Shown here: positions 9,839 to 17,409 of the stretch, piece by piece
Position numbering within the stretch: position 1 is the first letter of the stretch
Layout: every line of letters starts with the position of its first letter
Assembly: GCF_014648475.1 (NCBI RefSeq)
Contig: NZ_BMRE01000040.1
Coordinates: 19,684 to 83,683 of the forward strand
DNA: 64,000 nucleotides
Reading direction: 5' to 3'
From: Lentzea flava
GTDB taxonomy: Bacteria; Actinomycetota; Actinomycetes; Mycobacteriales; Pseudonocardiaceae
Made by a program: the position numbers and the translations under genes
Notes under the pieces: generated by a model
What the model saw: only the letters and a program-made list of their open reading frames with translations
Told to the model about the DNA's origin: nothing
The model's database searches: none

Positions 9839-10399
9839 TCAGCTCCGGTGGCCGTGCCTGGCGCGGTCGAACAGGAGCAGGAGCACACCGGCCACGGCGA
9901 GCAGCACGCCGAGCGACAGCAGCCAGCCGAGCGAAGCGCCCGTGTTCGCCAGGCGGTTGTCCTGGTGACGCGGAGGTTTCGCGACCGGCTTGGTCGTCGT
10001 CGGCGGCTTCGTCGTCGGTGGAGTGGTGGTCGTCGTGGTCGTGGTCGTCGTCGTTGAGACCGGCGGGGTCGTCGTGCTCGTCGACGACGTGGTCGACGTC
10101 GTCGTCTTGGTCGAGGACGTGGTCGTGGTCGAAGTCGTCGTCTTGGTGCTCGTGGTGGTCGACGGCTTCGTGTACGTGGACGTGGACGGCTTGGTCCAGG
10201 TGGTCGGGTACGTCGAGGTGGGAGGTTCGTCACCTCTCGGCGCAGGCGTGCGCCATCCTGGACGTTCTTTCGGGCACCACGCGGCGGCGCACACCCGGCC
10301 ATCCCCGGAGGCCGAGGCCTCCGAGGCGGCACCGTGCAGCGCGACCATCGTCAACACAGCTCCGGCGGCGAGCACACCGATACAGGCGATACGTGACAT
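9839..10399 (-). CDS. Thr-rich surface protein with LANTG (class E sortase) anchor
   Basis: A 186-residue secreted protein: N-terminal signal peptide with AxA-type end, a short Cys-containing segment (VCAAAWCP), about 90 residues of Thr/Ser/Pro/Lys low complexity, then LANTG, a hydrophobic helix and an RARHGHRS basic tail. LAXTG is the motif recognised by actinobacterial class E sortases, so it is probably covalently attached to the cell wall as a stalk. The Thr codons are almost all ACC/ACG, giving a strongly repetitive DNA. A 14-bp perfect palindrome covers the start codon. I know no specific function. Confidence 0.8.
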   Translation of the reverse strand: MSRIACIGVLAAGAVLTMVALHGAASEASASGDGRVCAAAWCPKERPGWRTPAPRGDEPPTSTYPTTWTKPSTSTYTKPSTTTSTKTTTSTTTTSSTKTTTSTTSSTSTTTPPVSTTTTTTTTTTTPPTTKPPTTTKPVAKPPRHQDNRLANTGASLGWLLSLGVLLAVAGVLLLLFDRARHGHRS

Positions 10400-10405
10400 G
10401 TCACG
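10392..10405. promoter_or_regulatory. Perfect palindrome over the LANTG-protein start codon
   Basis: CGTGACATGTCACG is a perfect 14-bp palindrome with the start codon in its centre. It could be a repressor operator or, in mRNA, a hairpin hiding the start. No regulator is identified. Confidence 0.4.
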
Positions 10406-10480
10406 ATGGTTCGCCCACGTACAGCGTGTCGCGCGCGGTGCGGGCGGACATCACCCACGGGTGCGTCCGACATCGCCCGA

Positions 10481-10831
10481 TCAGGTCCAGAAGACCGCGA
10501 TGCCCACGTTCAGCACGACGAGCGACGCGGCCGTCGGCATCAGCCAGGACGGGGCCTTGGGCTTGTTCACGTTGATGGCGACGACCGCGGCGATGGCCAC
10601 GACGACCAGCAGCTTCACGCCGATCTTGATGTGGTCGTACTTCACCGAGTCGACCAGCGGGTCGATGCCGACCAGCGCGACGCCGGTGAGCAGCTGCAGG
10701 GCGGCGCCGTGCAGCCAGCCCTTGTTGACCGGCGCGTCCTTGCCGGCCTTGGCCTGCAACATGATCATCGCGACGAGCATGCCCATGCCCAGCAGGTGCA
10801 GGAACACCAGCAGCAGGCGTACGAACTCCAC
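10481..10831 (-). CDS. Small integral membrane protein (116 aa)
   Basis: Four predicted membrane segments (MEFVRLLLVFLHLLGMGML; a second after KGWLHGAALQ; a third around IKIGVKLLVVVAIAA; a fourth at the C-terminus). The GTG at 10831 is chosen because AGGAAA lies just upstream; longer readings run through the preceding gene. It begins 8 nt after the stop of the SCO4848-type gene, so the two form an operon. In Streptomyces I recall a similar pair beside a D-Ala-D-Ala carboxypeptidase, as here. Function unknown. Confidence 0.8.
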   Translation of the reverse strand: MEFVRLLLVFLHLLGMGMLVAMIMLQAKAGKDAPVNKGWLHGAALQLLTGVALVGIDPLVDSVKYDHIKIGVKLLVVVAIAAVVAINVNKPKAPSWLMPTAASLVVLNVGIAVFWT

Positions 10832-10839
10832 AGCGTTTC

Positions 10840-11067
10840 CTATCGACGTCGAGTGGCCAGGAAGCCCCGCACGCCCAGCACCCCGATGATGCTGCCGAGC
10901 ACGAGCGAGACGATCACGAGCACCAGGTGCACGGTGAAGAATGCGGTAGGTCCGTCGCTGAACGAACGTGGGTCTTTCCAGATGTTCTTCAGGAACGTGG
11001 GCCAGATCACCCACGACCAGACCCCGAAAGCCACCAGGAAGAGTGACATCGGGCGCGAGAGCTTCAC
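10840..11067 (-). CDS. SCO4848-type small membrane protein (75 aa)
   Basis: Starts VKLSRPMSLFLVAFGVWSWV and continues with the WP-FLKNIW segment, then a second membrane helix and a basic tail, which is the pattern of the SCO4848 family. GTG at 11067; the RBS is poor. The open frame continues upstream to 11799 but that part is antisense to the carboxypeptidase gene. Divergent from the carboxypeptidase by 61 nt and upstream of the 116-aa membrane protein. Function is not known; conserved neighbourhood suggests an envelope role. Confidence 0.85.
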   Translation of the reverse strand: MKLSRPMSLFLVAFGVWSWVIWPTFLKNIWKDPRSFSDGPTAFFTVHLVLVIVSLVLGSIIGVLGVRGFLATRRR

Positions 11068-11116
11068 GGCGACCAGTATCGGACGTGGTGCGTGCAAGAC
11101 GCTAAACGGGGGTGGA

Positions 11117-11122
11117 TAGCCT
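11117..11122 (+). promoter_or_regulatory. -10 element of leaderless carboxypeptidase mRNA
   Basis: TAGCCT ends 6 nt before the GTG at 11129, so transcription should start at the first base of the start codon. The GGAGG between them is only 1 nt from the GTG and too close to act as a normal RBS. Confidence 0.55.
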
Positions 11123-11128
11123 GGAGGC

Positions 11129-12394
11129 GTGCCCTTCACCAAACGGCTCATCGTCGCCCTGGTCCTAGCAACGGCCACAGCCGCGTTCGCCGCACCGACC
11201 GGCACCGCGCAGCAGGCCGCCTCGGCGCAGTGCGCGAACCGCGAGACCCCGCCGCCCCCGGTGGACACGTCCGAGCAGCCGGCGCCCGGCCAGAAGGCGC
11301 CGCCCCCGCTGGAGGTGCCGGAGAAGCCGATCGGCGGCGACCGCCTGGGCGAGTGCGGCCTGATCCTGCCGCCGAACTCGGCGCAGCCCCCGAGCGGCAT
11401 CACGGCCGCCTCGTGGCTGCTCGCGGACATCGACAGCGGCGCCGTCCTCGCCGCGTACGACCCGCACGGCCGCCAGCGCCCGGCCAGCGTCATCAAGGTG
11501 CTGCTGGCGATGGTCGTGGCCAAGGAGCTGCGCGGCGACCTCGTCGTCACCGCCAGCGCCGAGGACACGCAGCAGGAGTGCACCTGCGTGGGTCTCAAGG
11601 ACGGCGGGCAGTACACGGTCCGCCAGCTGCTGCAGGGCCTGCTGCTCACCTCGGGCAACGACGTGGCGCACACCCTGGCCCGCCAGCTCGGCGGCGTCCC
11701 GAACGCCCTGCGCAAGATGAACGCGATGGCGAAGGAGCTCGGCGCCCTCGACACCCGCGCGGTGACCCCGTCCGGTCTCGACGCCCCCGGCACCAGCACC
11801 TCTGCCTACGACGTTGGCCTGATCTTCCGCGGCGCGATGAAGTACGACGAGTTCGCCCAGGCCATCAAGCTCCAGCAGGCGCAGTTCCCCGGCCGCAACG
11901 GCGGCACGATCATGCTGAACAACGACAACCGCCTGCTCACCAGCTACCAGGGCGCCATCGGCGGCAAGACGGGCTACACCGACGACTCCCAGCACACCTA
12001 CGTGGGCGCCGCCGAACGCAACGGCCGCCGCCTCGTCGTCGTCCTGCTGCGCGGCCAGCAGCAGCCCACGCACATCACCAACCAGGCCGCGAAGCTGCTG
12101 GACTACGGCTTCGCCATGGGCCCCGGCGGCGTCGGCAAGCTGGTGGACGGCGCCCCGCAGCCCAAACCGAAGGTCACCTCCACCCAGGAGAACACCGAAA
12201 CGTCCAACGACTCGGCGGCCGCCGACTCGAACTCGGGCCGCCCCACCCCCACCGCCTTCGGCACGGTGGGCCTGCCGATCACGGCAGCGGCAGGCATCGG
12301 CCTCCTGGCCGCCGTGTTCCTCTACATCCGCAACAAGCGAGCCAAAGCGGCAAGGGCACGCCGCCAAGCCGCCCAGGCGGCACAGGGCGTCTGA
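11129..12394 (+). CDS. D-alanyl-D-alanine carboxypeptidase (S11 family)
   Basis: A 421-residue penicillin-binding protein of the DacA/S11 type that trims the stem-peptide terminal D-Ala outside the membrane. Visible: signal peptide (TKRLIVALVLATATAAFA), Pro-rich spacer, SVIK (Ser120-Lys123), SGN (175-177), KTG (280-282), a Ser/Asn-rich linker and a C-terminal membrane helix followed by a strongly basic tail. So it is anchored at the C-terminus with an extracytoplasmic catalytic domain. The SxxK box is SVIK, a normal variant. The mRNA is predicted to be leaderless. A strong terminator shared with yihY follows. Confidence 0.93.
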   Translation: MPFTKRLIVALVLATATAAFAAPTGTAQQAASAQCANRETPPPPVDTSEQPAPGQKAPPPLEVPEKPIGGDRLGECGLILPPNSAQPPSGITAASWLLADIDSGAVLAAYDPHGRQRPASVIKVLLAMVVAKELRGDLVVTASAEDTQQECTCVGLKDGGQYTVRQLLQGLLLTSGNDVAHTLARQLGGVPNALRKMNAMAKELGALDTRAVTPSGLDAPGTSTSAYDVGLIFRGAMKYDEFAQAIKLQQAQFPGRNGGTIMLNNDNRLLTSYQGAIGGKTGYTDDSQHTYVGAAERNGRRLVVVLLRGQQQPTHITNQAAKLLDYGFAMGPGGVGKLVDGAPQPKPKVTSTQENTETSNDSAAADSNSGRPTPTAFGTVGLPITAAAGIGLLAAVFLYIRNKRAKAARARRQAAQAAQGV

Positions 12395-12409
12395 GCCCCC
12401 GCAACGAGC

Positions 12410-12437
12410 AACGGCCCCAGCGCGCGCTGGGGCCGTT
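12410..12437. terminator. Bidirectional terminator, carboxypeptidase / YihY
   Basis: A 12-bp perfect stem around a GCGC loop, flanked by A's and TTTCGTTTT. It lies between two convergent genes and should serve both. Confidence 0.85.
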
Positions 12438-12452
12438 TCGTTTTGACCAGGA

Positions 12453-13439
12453 CTACCGCTTGCGCCACCGAACCCCGAGCAACGCCCCGACCAGCGCCCC
12501 AGCCCCCAGCATCAGGGACGGCGACGGCCCGGACCGAACGGAAACCACGGGCCGGATGACGGCAGGAGGCGGCGCCGGAACCACCTCAGGCTCCCGGTTC
12601 TCCCGAGCAGTGGCCGTCCACGCGGTGATGAACAACAGGAACTGCGCCACGATGTTGGCGAAGACCAGCACACCGATAACGGACCCGAAGGCAGCAGAAG
12701 TGGGCGACCGGGTGACGAACGACAAGAACACGGTCGCCGCCTGCTTCAGGAACTCGAACCCGATGGCAGCGGCAAACGCGCCCCGCAACGCACTGCGCCA
12801 CCCGACGGGCTTGCGCGGCAACCGGGCCAGCACCCACAGGAACACCATCCAGTTGGCCAGCAACGACAACAGGATGGTGCCGATCTTGAGCAGCGCCCGC
12901 GCCCACCCGGCGTCTTCGAACCCGAGCCACTCCAGCACGTGGTTCGCGAACCCGGACCCGGCGGCCGTGATCCCGAACGACAGCACGATCGCGAGCCCGA
13001 GACCGACCAGCGCCAGCAGATCCCGCCACAACGTCCCCAGGAACGGCAGGTTCTCCTTGGCGTGCCCCCACTGCGCGGTCAGCGCGTCCCGGAGGTTGCT
13101 CATCCACCCCAGCCCGGAGTAGGCGGCGCCGAGCAGACCGATGATGCCGACCGTGCCCTTGGAGTCCAGGGCGGTGGTCACGGCCTCGTTGATCTGGTCG
13201 CGCAGGTTCTTGTCCGGCACGGCCTTGGCGATGCTGGCTTGCAGCTCGGCCAGCAGGTCCGGCTGGGACTGCAGCACGAAGCCCGCCACCGCGAAGCCGA
13301 TCATCAGGATCGGCACCAGGGACAGGATGCTGAAGTAGGTGACGGCCGCCGCGTAGTGGGTGCCGTAGCTCTCGGTGTAGCGCTCGTACGCGAGCATGAT
13401 GTGGTCCAGCCACGCGTACTTCCGCCGCCACTTGTCCAC
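12453..13439 (-). CDS. YihY/virulence factor BrkB family membrane protein
   Basis: A 328-residue polytopic protein with the family opening (SYGTHYAAAVTYFSILSLVPIL) and about six helices, ending in a Pro/Val-rich stretch, one further helix and a WRKR tail. The family (formerly mis-annotated as RNase BN) has no firm biochemical role; it is conserved in the envelope of many bacteria. GTG 13439 is preceded by TAGCGT with a 7-nt gap, so the mRNA is probably leaderless. It lies downstream of trpS in the same direction with a 24-nt gap. Confidence 0.88.
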   Translation of the reverse strand: MDKWRRKYAWLDHIMLAYERYTESYGTHYAAAVTYFSILSLVPILMIGFAVAGFVLQSQPDLLAELQASIAKAVPDKNLRDQINEAVTTALDSKGTVGIIGLLGAAYSGLGWMSNLRDALTAQWGHAKENLPFLGTLWRDLLALVGLGLAIVLSFGITAAGSGFANHVLEWLGFEDAGWARALLKIGTILLSLLANWMVFLWVLARLPRKPVGWRSALRGAFAAAIGFEFLKQAATVFLSFVTRSPTSAAFGSVIGVLVFANIVAQFLLFITAWTATARENREPEVVPAPPPAVIRPVVSVRSGPSPSLMLGAGALVGALLGVRWRKR

Positions 13440-13446
13440 GGTCAGA

Positions 13447-13452
13447 ACGCTA
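13447..13452 (-). promoter_or_regulatory. -10 element of leaderless yihY-type mRNA
   Basis: TAGCGT on the minus strand ends 7 nt before the GTG at 13439. A dyad AGTGCA-AG-TGCACT (13452-13465) overlaps it and the trpS stop codon, and could be an operator. Confidence 0.5.
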
Positions 13453-13463
13453 GTGCAAGTGCA

Positions 13464-14480
13464 CTACTCGGGCAGGACGAAACCGATCTTCTCGTACGAA
13501 CGGCGCAGCGTCACCGAGGCGACCTCGCGGGCTCGTTCGGCGCCGCGGGCCAGGATCTTGTCGAGCGACGCGACGTCGTCGAGGTACATGCGGACGCGCT
13601 CCTGGACCGGCGTGACCCACTCGGTGAAGACCTCGCCGAGGTCCTTCTTCAGGTCGCCGTAGCCCTTGCCGTCGTAGTCGGCGACCAGCGAGTCGATCGA
13701 GCGGCCCGTGAGGGCCGAGTAGATCGTCAGCAGGTTGGAGACGCCCGGCTTGTTCTCGACGTCGAAGATGATCTCGCGGCCCGTGTCGGTGACGGCCGAG
13801 CGGATCTTCTTGGCCGAGCGCTTCGGGTCTTCCAGCAGCTCGACGACACCGCCGGGGACCGACTTGCTCATCTTCGCCGTCGGGTCCTGCAGGTCGAAGA
13901 TCTTGGCCGTGTCCTTGACGATGTACGCCTCCGGCAGGCGGAAGGTCTTGCCGTAGCGCGAGTTGAAGCGCGTCGCCAGGTCGCGGGTCAGCTCCAGGTG
14001 CTGGCGCTGGTCCTCACCGACCGGCACGTAGTGCGCCTGGTACAGCAGGATGTCCGCGGCCTGCAGGATCGGGTAGGTGAACAGGCCCACGCCGACGGAC
14101 TGCTCCTGGCGGGCGGACTTGTCCTTGAACTGCGTCATCCGCGACGCCTCGCCGAAGCCCGTCATGCACTGCATGACCCACCCGAGCTGGGCGTGCTCCG
14201 GCACGTGCGACTGCACGAACAGCGTCGCGCGGTCGGGGTCGATGCCCAGCGCGAGGAGCTGGGCGGCCGAGACGCGGGTGTTCTGGCGCAGTTCCTTCGG
14301 GTTCTGCTCCACGGTGATCGCGTGCAGGTCGACGACGCAGTAGAACGCGTCGTGGTCTTCCTGCAGGGCCACCCACTGTCGCACGGCACCCAGGTAGTTG
14401 CCGAGGTGGAACGAGCCCGCCGTCGGCTGGATGCCGGACAGGACACGAGGGCGGCTGGTGGGTGCGTTCTCCGTGGACAC
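13464..14480 (-). CDS. trpS: Tryptophanyl-tRNA synthetase
   Basis: Class Ic synthetase charging tRNA-Trp, 338 aa, the usual length. The HIGH-type motif appears as SFHLGNYLG and the KMSKS motif as AKMSKSV; GVGLFTYPILQAADILLY and VGEDQRQHLELTRDLA are family hallmarks. Start GTG 14480; GAGAAG lies 9 nt upstream. A 67-aa membrane protein gene ends 27 nt upstream on the same strand, so they may be co-transcribed. Confidence 0.97.
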   Translation of the reverse strand: MSTENAPTSRPRVLSGIQPTAGSFHLGNYLGAVRQWVALQEDHDAFYCVVDLHAITVEQNPKELRQNTRVSAAQLLALGIDPDRATLFVQSHVPEHAQLGWVMQCMTGFGEASRMTQFKDKSARQEQSVGVGLFTYPILQAADILLYQAHYVPVGEDQRQHLELTRDLATRFNSRYGKTFRLPEAYIVKDTAKIFDLQDPTAKMSKSVPGGVVELLEDPKRSAKKIRSAVTDTGREIIFDVENKPGVSNLLTIYSALTGRSIDSLVADYDGKGYGDLKKDLGEVFTEWVTPVQERVRMYLDDVASLDKILARGAERAREVASVTLRRSYEKIGFVLPE

Positions 14481-14507
14481 GGACGAAATCTTCTCAGACC
14501 AGGTGGA

Positions 14508-14711
14508 TCAGTTCTGCGCGGTGTCCTGCTGGACCAGGTCGACGCGCTGGTTGGCGGCGGTGACCGGGGCCGGCTTGCGGCGCTTCACCAGGCCGTACAC
14601 CAGACCACCCACGCCGGCCGTGACCGCGACCAGACCCACGGGACCCGCAGCAGCGGTACCGGTCATGCTGCTCTCGACCGCAGCGCTCAGTACCAGACTC
14701 ATGCCGTGCAC
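14508..14711 (-). CDS. Small single-pass membrane protein (67 aa)
   Basis: One Gly/Ala/Val-rich helix (about residues 20-42) followed by KRRKPAPVTAANQRVDLVQQ. GTG 14711 is chosen because GGGGAGG sits 8 nt upstream; a longer frame starts at 14741. It precedes trpS on the same strand. No family recognised; composition suggests a cytoplasm-facing basic tail. Confidence 0.6.
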   Translation of the reverse strand: MHGMSLVLSAAVESSMTGTAAAGPVGLVAVTAGVGGLVYGLVKRRKPAPVTAANQRVDLVQQDTAQN

Positions 14712-14779
14712 TTGCCGAGCCTCCCCATGGCACAGATCCACCCCGGAAGAGTGAACCTTGCTGACTGATTGGCCGCCAA

Positions 14780-14798
14780 GCTACCGATCACCGGTAGC
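14780..14798 (-). terminator. Short hairpin after fbiC
   Basis: GCTACCG-ATCAC-CGGTAGC, a 7-bp stem with a 5-nt loop, 27 nt past the fbiC stop and 69 nt before the next start. No T-run. Could be a weak terminator or an operator for the following gene. Confidence 0.35.
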
Positions 14799-14824
14799 GT
14801 CTATGCGCCGAATCAGACTATCGG

Positions 14825-17347
14825 TCACTGATGATCGGTTCGCACTCGCCCATATGTCGTAGTCCGCTGACGGGCGTTACGCCCTGCTAGTGAAGCCAGG
14901 GTCTCGAGCTCACGCACAGTACGCGCCGACCCGTGTTCGGACCCTGCCATGCGGCTGATGGTCTCCTCCATCAACGTTCCGCCGATGTCGTTCGCACCGC
15001 CGTTGAGGATCTCCGCGGTGCCCTCGTCGCCGAGCTTGACCCACGAGCACTGGATGTTGTCGATCCGCCCGTGCAACGCCAGCCGCGCGAACGCGTGCAC
15101 GGCGCGGTTGTCGCGGCGGGTGGGGCCGGGGCGCGCGACTCCTGCCAGGTAGATGGGGGCGTTGCGGTGCACGAACGGCAGCGCGACGAACTCGGTGAGC
15201 CCGCCGGTCTGATCCTGCAGCCCGGCCAGCACGCGGAGGTGCGTCAGCCAGTGGCCGGGGTGGTCCACGTGGCCGTACATCATCGTCGAAGACGATCGAA
15301 TGCCCAGCTCGTGGGCGGTGCTGACGACTTCGAGCCAGGTCGCGGTCGGCAACTTGCCCTTGGTCAGCACCCACCGGACGTCGTCGTCGAGGATCTCGGC
15401 CGCCGTGCCGGGGATCGTGTCGAGGCCGGCCTCCCGCAGCTCGGTCAGCCACTCGCGGACGCTCACGCCCGCCTTGGCCGCGGCGGAGACGATCTCCATC
15501 GGGCTAAACGCGTGAACGTGCATTTCGGGCAGACGCTTCTTGATCGCGCGCACGACATCGGCGTAGTAGGTCACCGGCAGCTTGGGGTCGATGCCGCCCT
15601 GCATGCACACCTCGGTGGCACCGGCGTCCCACGCCTCCTGCGCGCGGTCCGCGACCTCCTCCGCCGAGAGCCGGAACGCGTCCGCGTCGCGCTCACGCTG
15701 GGCGAAGGCGCAGAACCGGCAGCCGACGTAGCAGACGTTCGAGAAGTTGATGTTCCGGTTGACCACGTACGTGACGTCGTCGCCGACCACCTCGCGCCGC
15801 AGGTCGTCGGCCAGGCGGGTCATCTCCTCCAGCGCGGGGCCGTCCGCCGTCAGCAGCGCCATCGCGGCGTCGGTGTCGTCCAGCAACGCCGCCGGGTCGT
15901 TCGCGGCGATCTTCAGTCCACGTTGGACGTCTTCGGGAAACCGTTGCGGCGCAACGGGAACCTTCAGCTCGTTCCAGTCGCCGTAGACCTCGTCGAAGTC
16001 ACCGCGCCGGTCGCTCGTGCGGCCCTCGGTGTCGATCGCGGTGTTCAGGTCCGCGCGGCCGAACGTGTCGAGCCCGCCGTCCGGCTCCTGCCACTCGCGG
16101 CCGACCACTTCGGCGTCCGGGTTCGCCAGCCCGCTTTCCAGCGCCAGCGCGGAAACGTGCGCCGTGAGCCGGGTGTCGATCCACTGCCCCGCCGCCGCGC
16201 GGACGTAGCGCGGGTACACGTTCAGCCGCTCCTGCAAGGAGAAACCGGCCTCGCGCGTGACGTCGGCGAGCTGGTCGACCTGCGGCCACGGCTTCTCGGG
16301 GTTCACGTGGTCCGGCGTGATCGGCGAGACGCCGCCCCAGTCGTCGACGCCCGCGCGCAGCATCAGGCCGAACTCCTCGCCGACCAGGTTCGGTGGCGCC
16401 TGCACGCTCACGGTCGACGGCATCACCAGGCGTGCCACGGCGATCGTGGCGGCGAGCTCGGTCAGGTCGGCGTCGGGCATGCCGCGCATCGCCGTGTCCG
16501 GCTTGGCGCGGAAGTTCTGGATGATGACTTCCTGGATGTGCCCGTACTGCTTGGCGATCTGCCGCATCGCGAGCAACGACTCGGCGCGCTCGGTGAGGTT
16601 CTCGCCGATCCCGATCAGGATCCCGGTGGTGAACGGGACGTTCACGCGCCCGGCGTCGGTGAGGACCCGCAGCCGGACGGCGGGATCCTTGTCCGGACTG
16701 CCGTAGTGCGGCCCGCCCTTCTCGCTCCACAGCCGCTCCGCCGTGGTCTCGAGCATCATGCCCATGCTGGACGCGACGGGCCGCAGCCGCTGCAGCTCCT
16801 CCCAGCTCAGCACGCCGGGGTTGAGGTGCGGCAGCAGACCCGTCTCCTCGAGCACCGCGATGGCACTGGCGCGCACGTAGTCCAAAGTGGACTCGTAGCC
16901 GCGCGCCTCCAGCCACTCCTTCGCGGCCGGCCAGCGGTCCTCCGGCCGGTCGCCGAGCGTGAACAGCGCCTCCTTGCACCCCTGCGCCGCTCCCGCCCGC
17001 GCGATCGCCAGCACCTCGTCGCGTTCGAGGAACGCGGCGGGCAGCTTGTGCGGCACGGTCGCGAACGTGCAGTAGTGACAACGGTCGCGGCACAGCCTGG
17101 TCAGCGGGATGAACACCGACCGGCTGTACGTGACGACCCCGGGACGGCCCTCGGCGAGCAGGTGCGCGTCCCGCACCTTGCCCGCCGCGGTCAACAGCAC
17201 GTCCAGGTCCTCGCCGCGCGCGTGCAGCAGCACGGCGGCCTCGGTCGCGTCGAGCACGGCACCGTCAGCGGCCCGGCGCAGCGCACGCCTCATGGCCGCC
17301 GCACTCGGACGGGGCTGCGGTGGGGTTAGCGAGATGTCCACTGCCAC
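14825..17347 (-). CDS. fbiC: Bifunctional FO synthase (coenzyme F420 chromophore)
   Basis: An 840-residue fusion of two radical SAM enzymes that together make FO (the deazaflavin of F420) from a ribityl pyrimidine and tyrosine. The N-terminal CofG-like half has CRDRCHYC (Cys86/90/93); the C-terminal CofH-like half has CYVGCRFC (near residue 540). Fusion of both halves is normal in actinobacteria. I chose GTG 17347 (MAVDISLTPP) because TAAGGT lies 7 nt upstream, giving a leaderless mRNA; a longer frame starts at 17401. It supplies F420 to enzymes such as the small FDOR-type protein at 34363-34698. Confidence 0.96.
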   Translation of the reverse strand: MAVDISLTPPQPRPSAAAMRRALRRAADGAVLDATEAAVLLHARGEDLDVLLTAAGKVRDAHLLAEGRPGVVTYSRSVFIPLTRLCRDRCHYCTFATVPHKLPAAFLERDEVLAIARAGAAQGCKEALFTLGDRPEDRWPAAKEWLEARGYESTLDYVRASAIAVLEETGLLPHLNPGVLSWEELQRLRPVASSMGMMLETTAERLWSEKGGPHYGSPDKDPAVRLRVLTDAGRVNVPFTTGILIGIGENLTERAESLLAMRQIAKQYGHIQEVIIQNFRAKPDTAMRGMPDADLTELAATIAVARLVMPSTVSVQAPPNLVGEEFGLMLRAGVDDWGGVSPITPDHVNPEKPWPQVDQLADVTREAGFSLQERLNVYPRYVRAAAGQWIDTRLTAHVSALALESGLANPDAEVVGREWQEPDGGLDTFGRADLNTAIDTEGRTSDRRGDFDEVYGDWNELKVPVAPQRFPEDVQRGLKIAANDPAALLDDTDAAMALLTADGPALEEMTRLADDLRREVVGDDVTYVVNRNINFSNVCYVGCRFCAFAQRERDADAFRLSAEEVADRAQEAWDAGATEVCMQGGIDPKLPVTYYADVVRAIKKRLPEMHVHAFSPMEIVSAAAKAGVSVREWLTELREAGLDTIPGTAAEILDDDVRWVLTKGKLPTATWLEVVSTAHELGIRSSSTMMYGHVDHPGHWLTHLRVLAGLQDQTGGLTEFVALPFVHRNAPIYLAGVARPGPTRRDNRAVHAFARLALHGRIDNIQCSWVKLGDEGTAEILNGGANDIGGTLMEETISRMAGSEHGSARTVRELETLASLAGRNARQRTTTYGRVRTDHQ

Positions 17348-17354
17348 GTCAACG

Positions 17355-17360
17355 ACCTTA
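17355..17360 (-). promoter_or_regulatory. -10 element of leaderless fbiC mRNA
   Basis: TAAGGT on the minus strand ends 7 nt before the GTG at 17347; no ribosome binding site is present, so this placement decides the start. Confidence 0.55.
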
Positions 17361-17409
17361 GGCCGCCGAAATTCCTGATCACCGCGATCAGGGTGTGGCA
17401 AGGATTACG

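Noticed and set aside
10000..10200. Dense GTC/GTG repeats that look like a satellite or CRISPR
   Set aside because: They are Thr codons of the LANTG protein on the minus strand; there are no uniform spacers.
11129..11131. GGAGG before the carboxypeptidase GTG as an RBS
   Set aside because: Only 1 nt separates it from the start codon, too close for normal initiation; the -10 spacing fits a leaderless mRNA better.
14933..17329. 798-codon plus-strand frame over fbiC
   Set aside because: Antisense of the radical SAM gene; no motif.
14825..17347. FbiC as two genes joined by a frameshift
   Set aside because: The CofG-CofH fusion is normal in actinobacteria and the frame is continuous.
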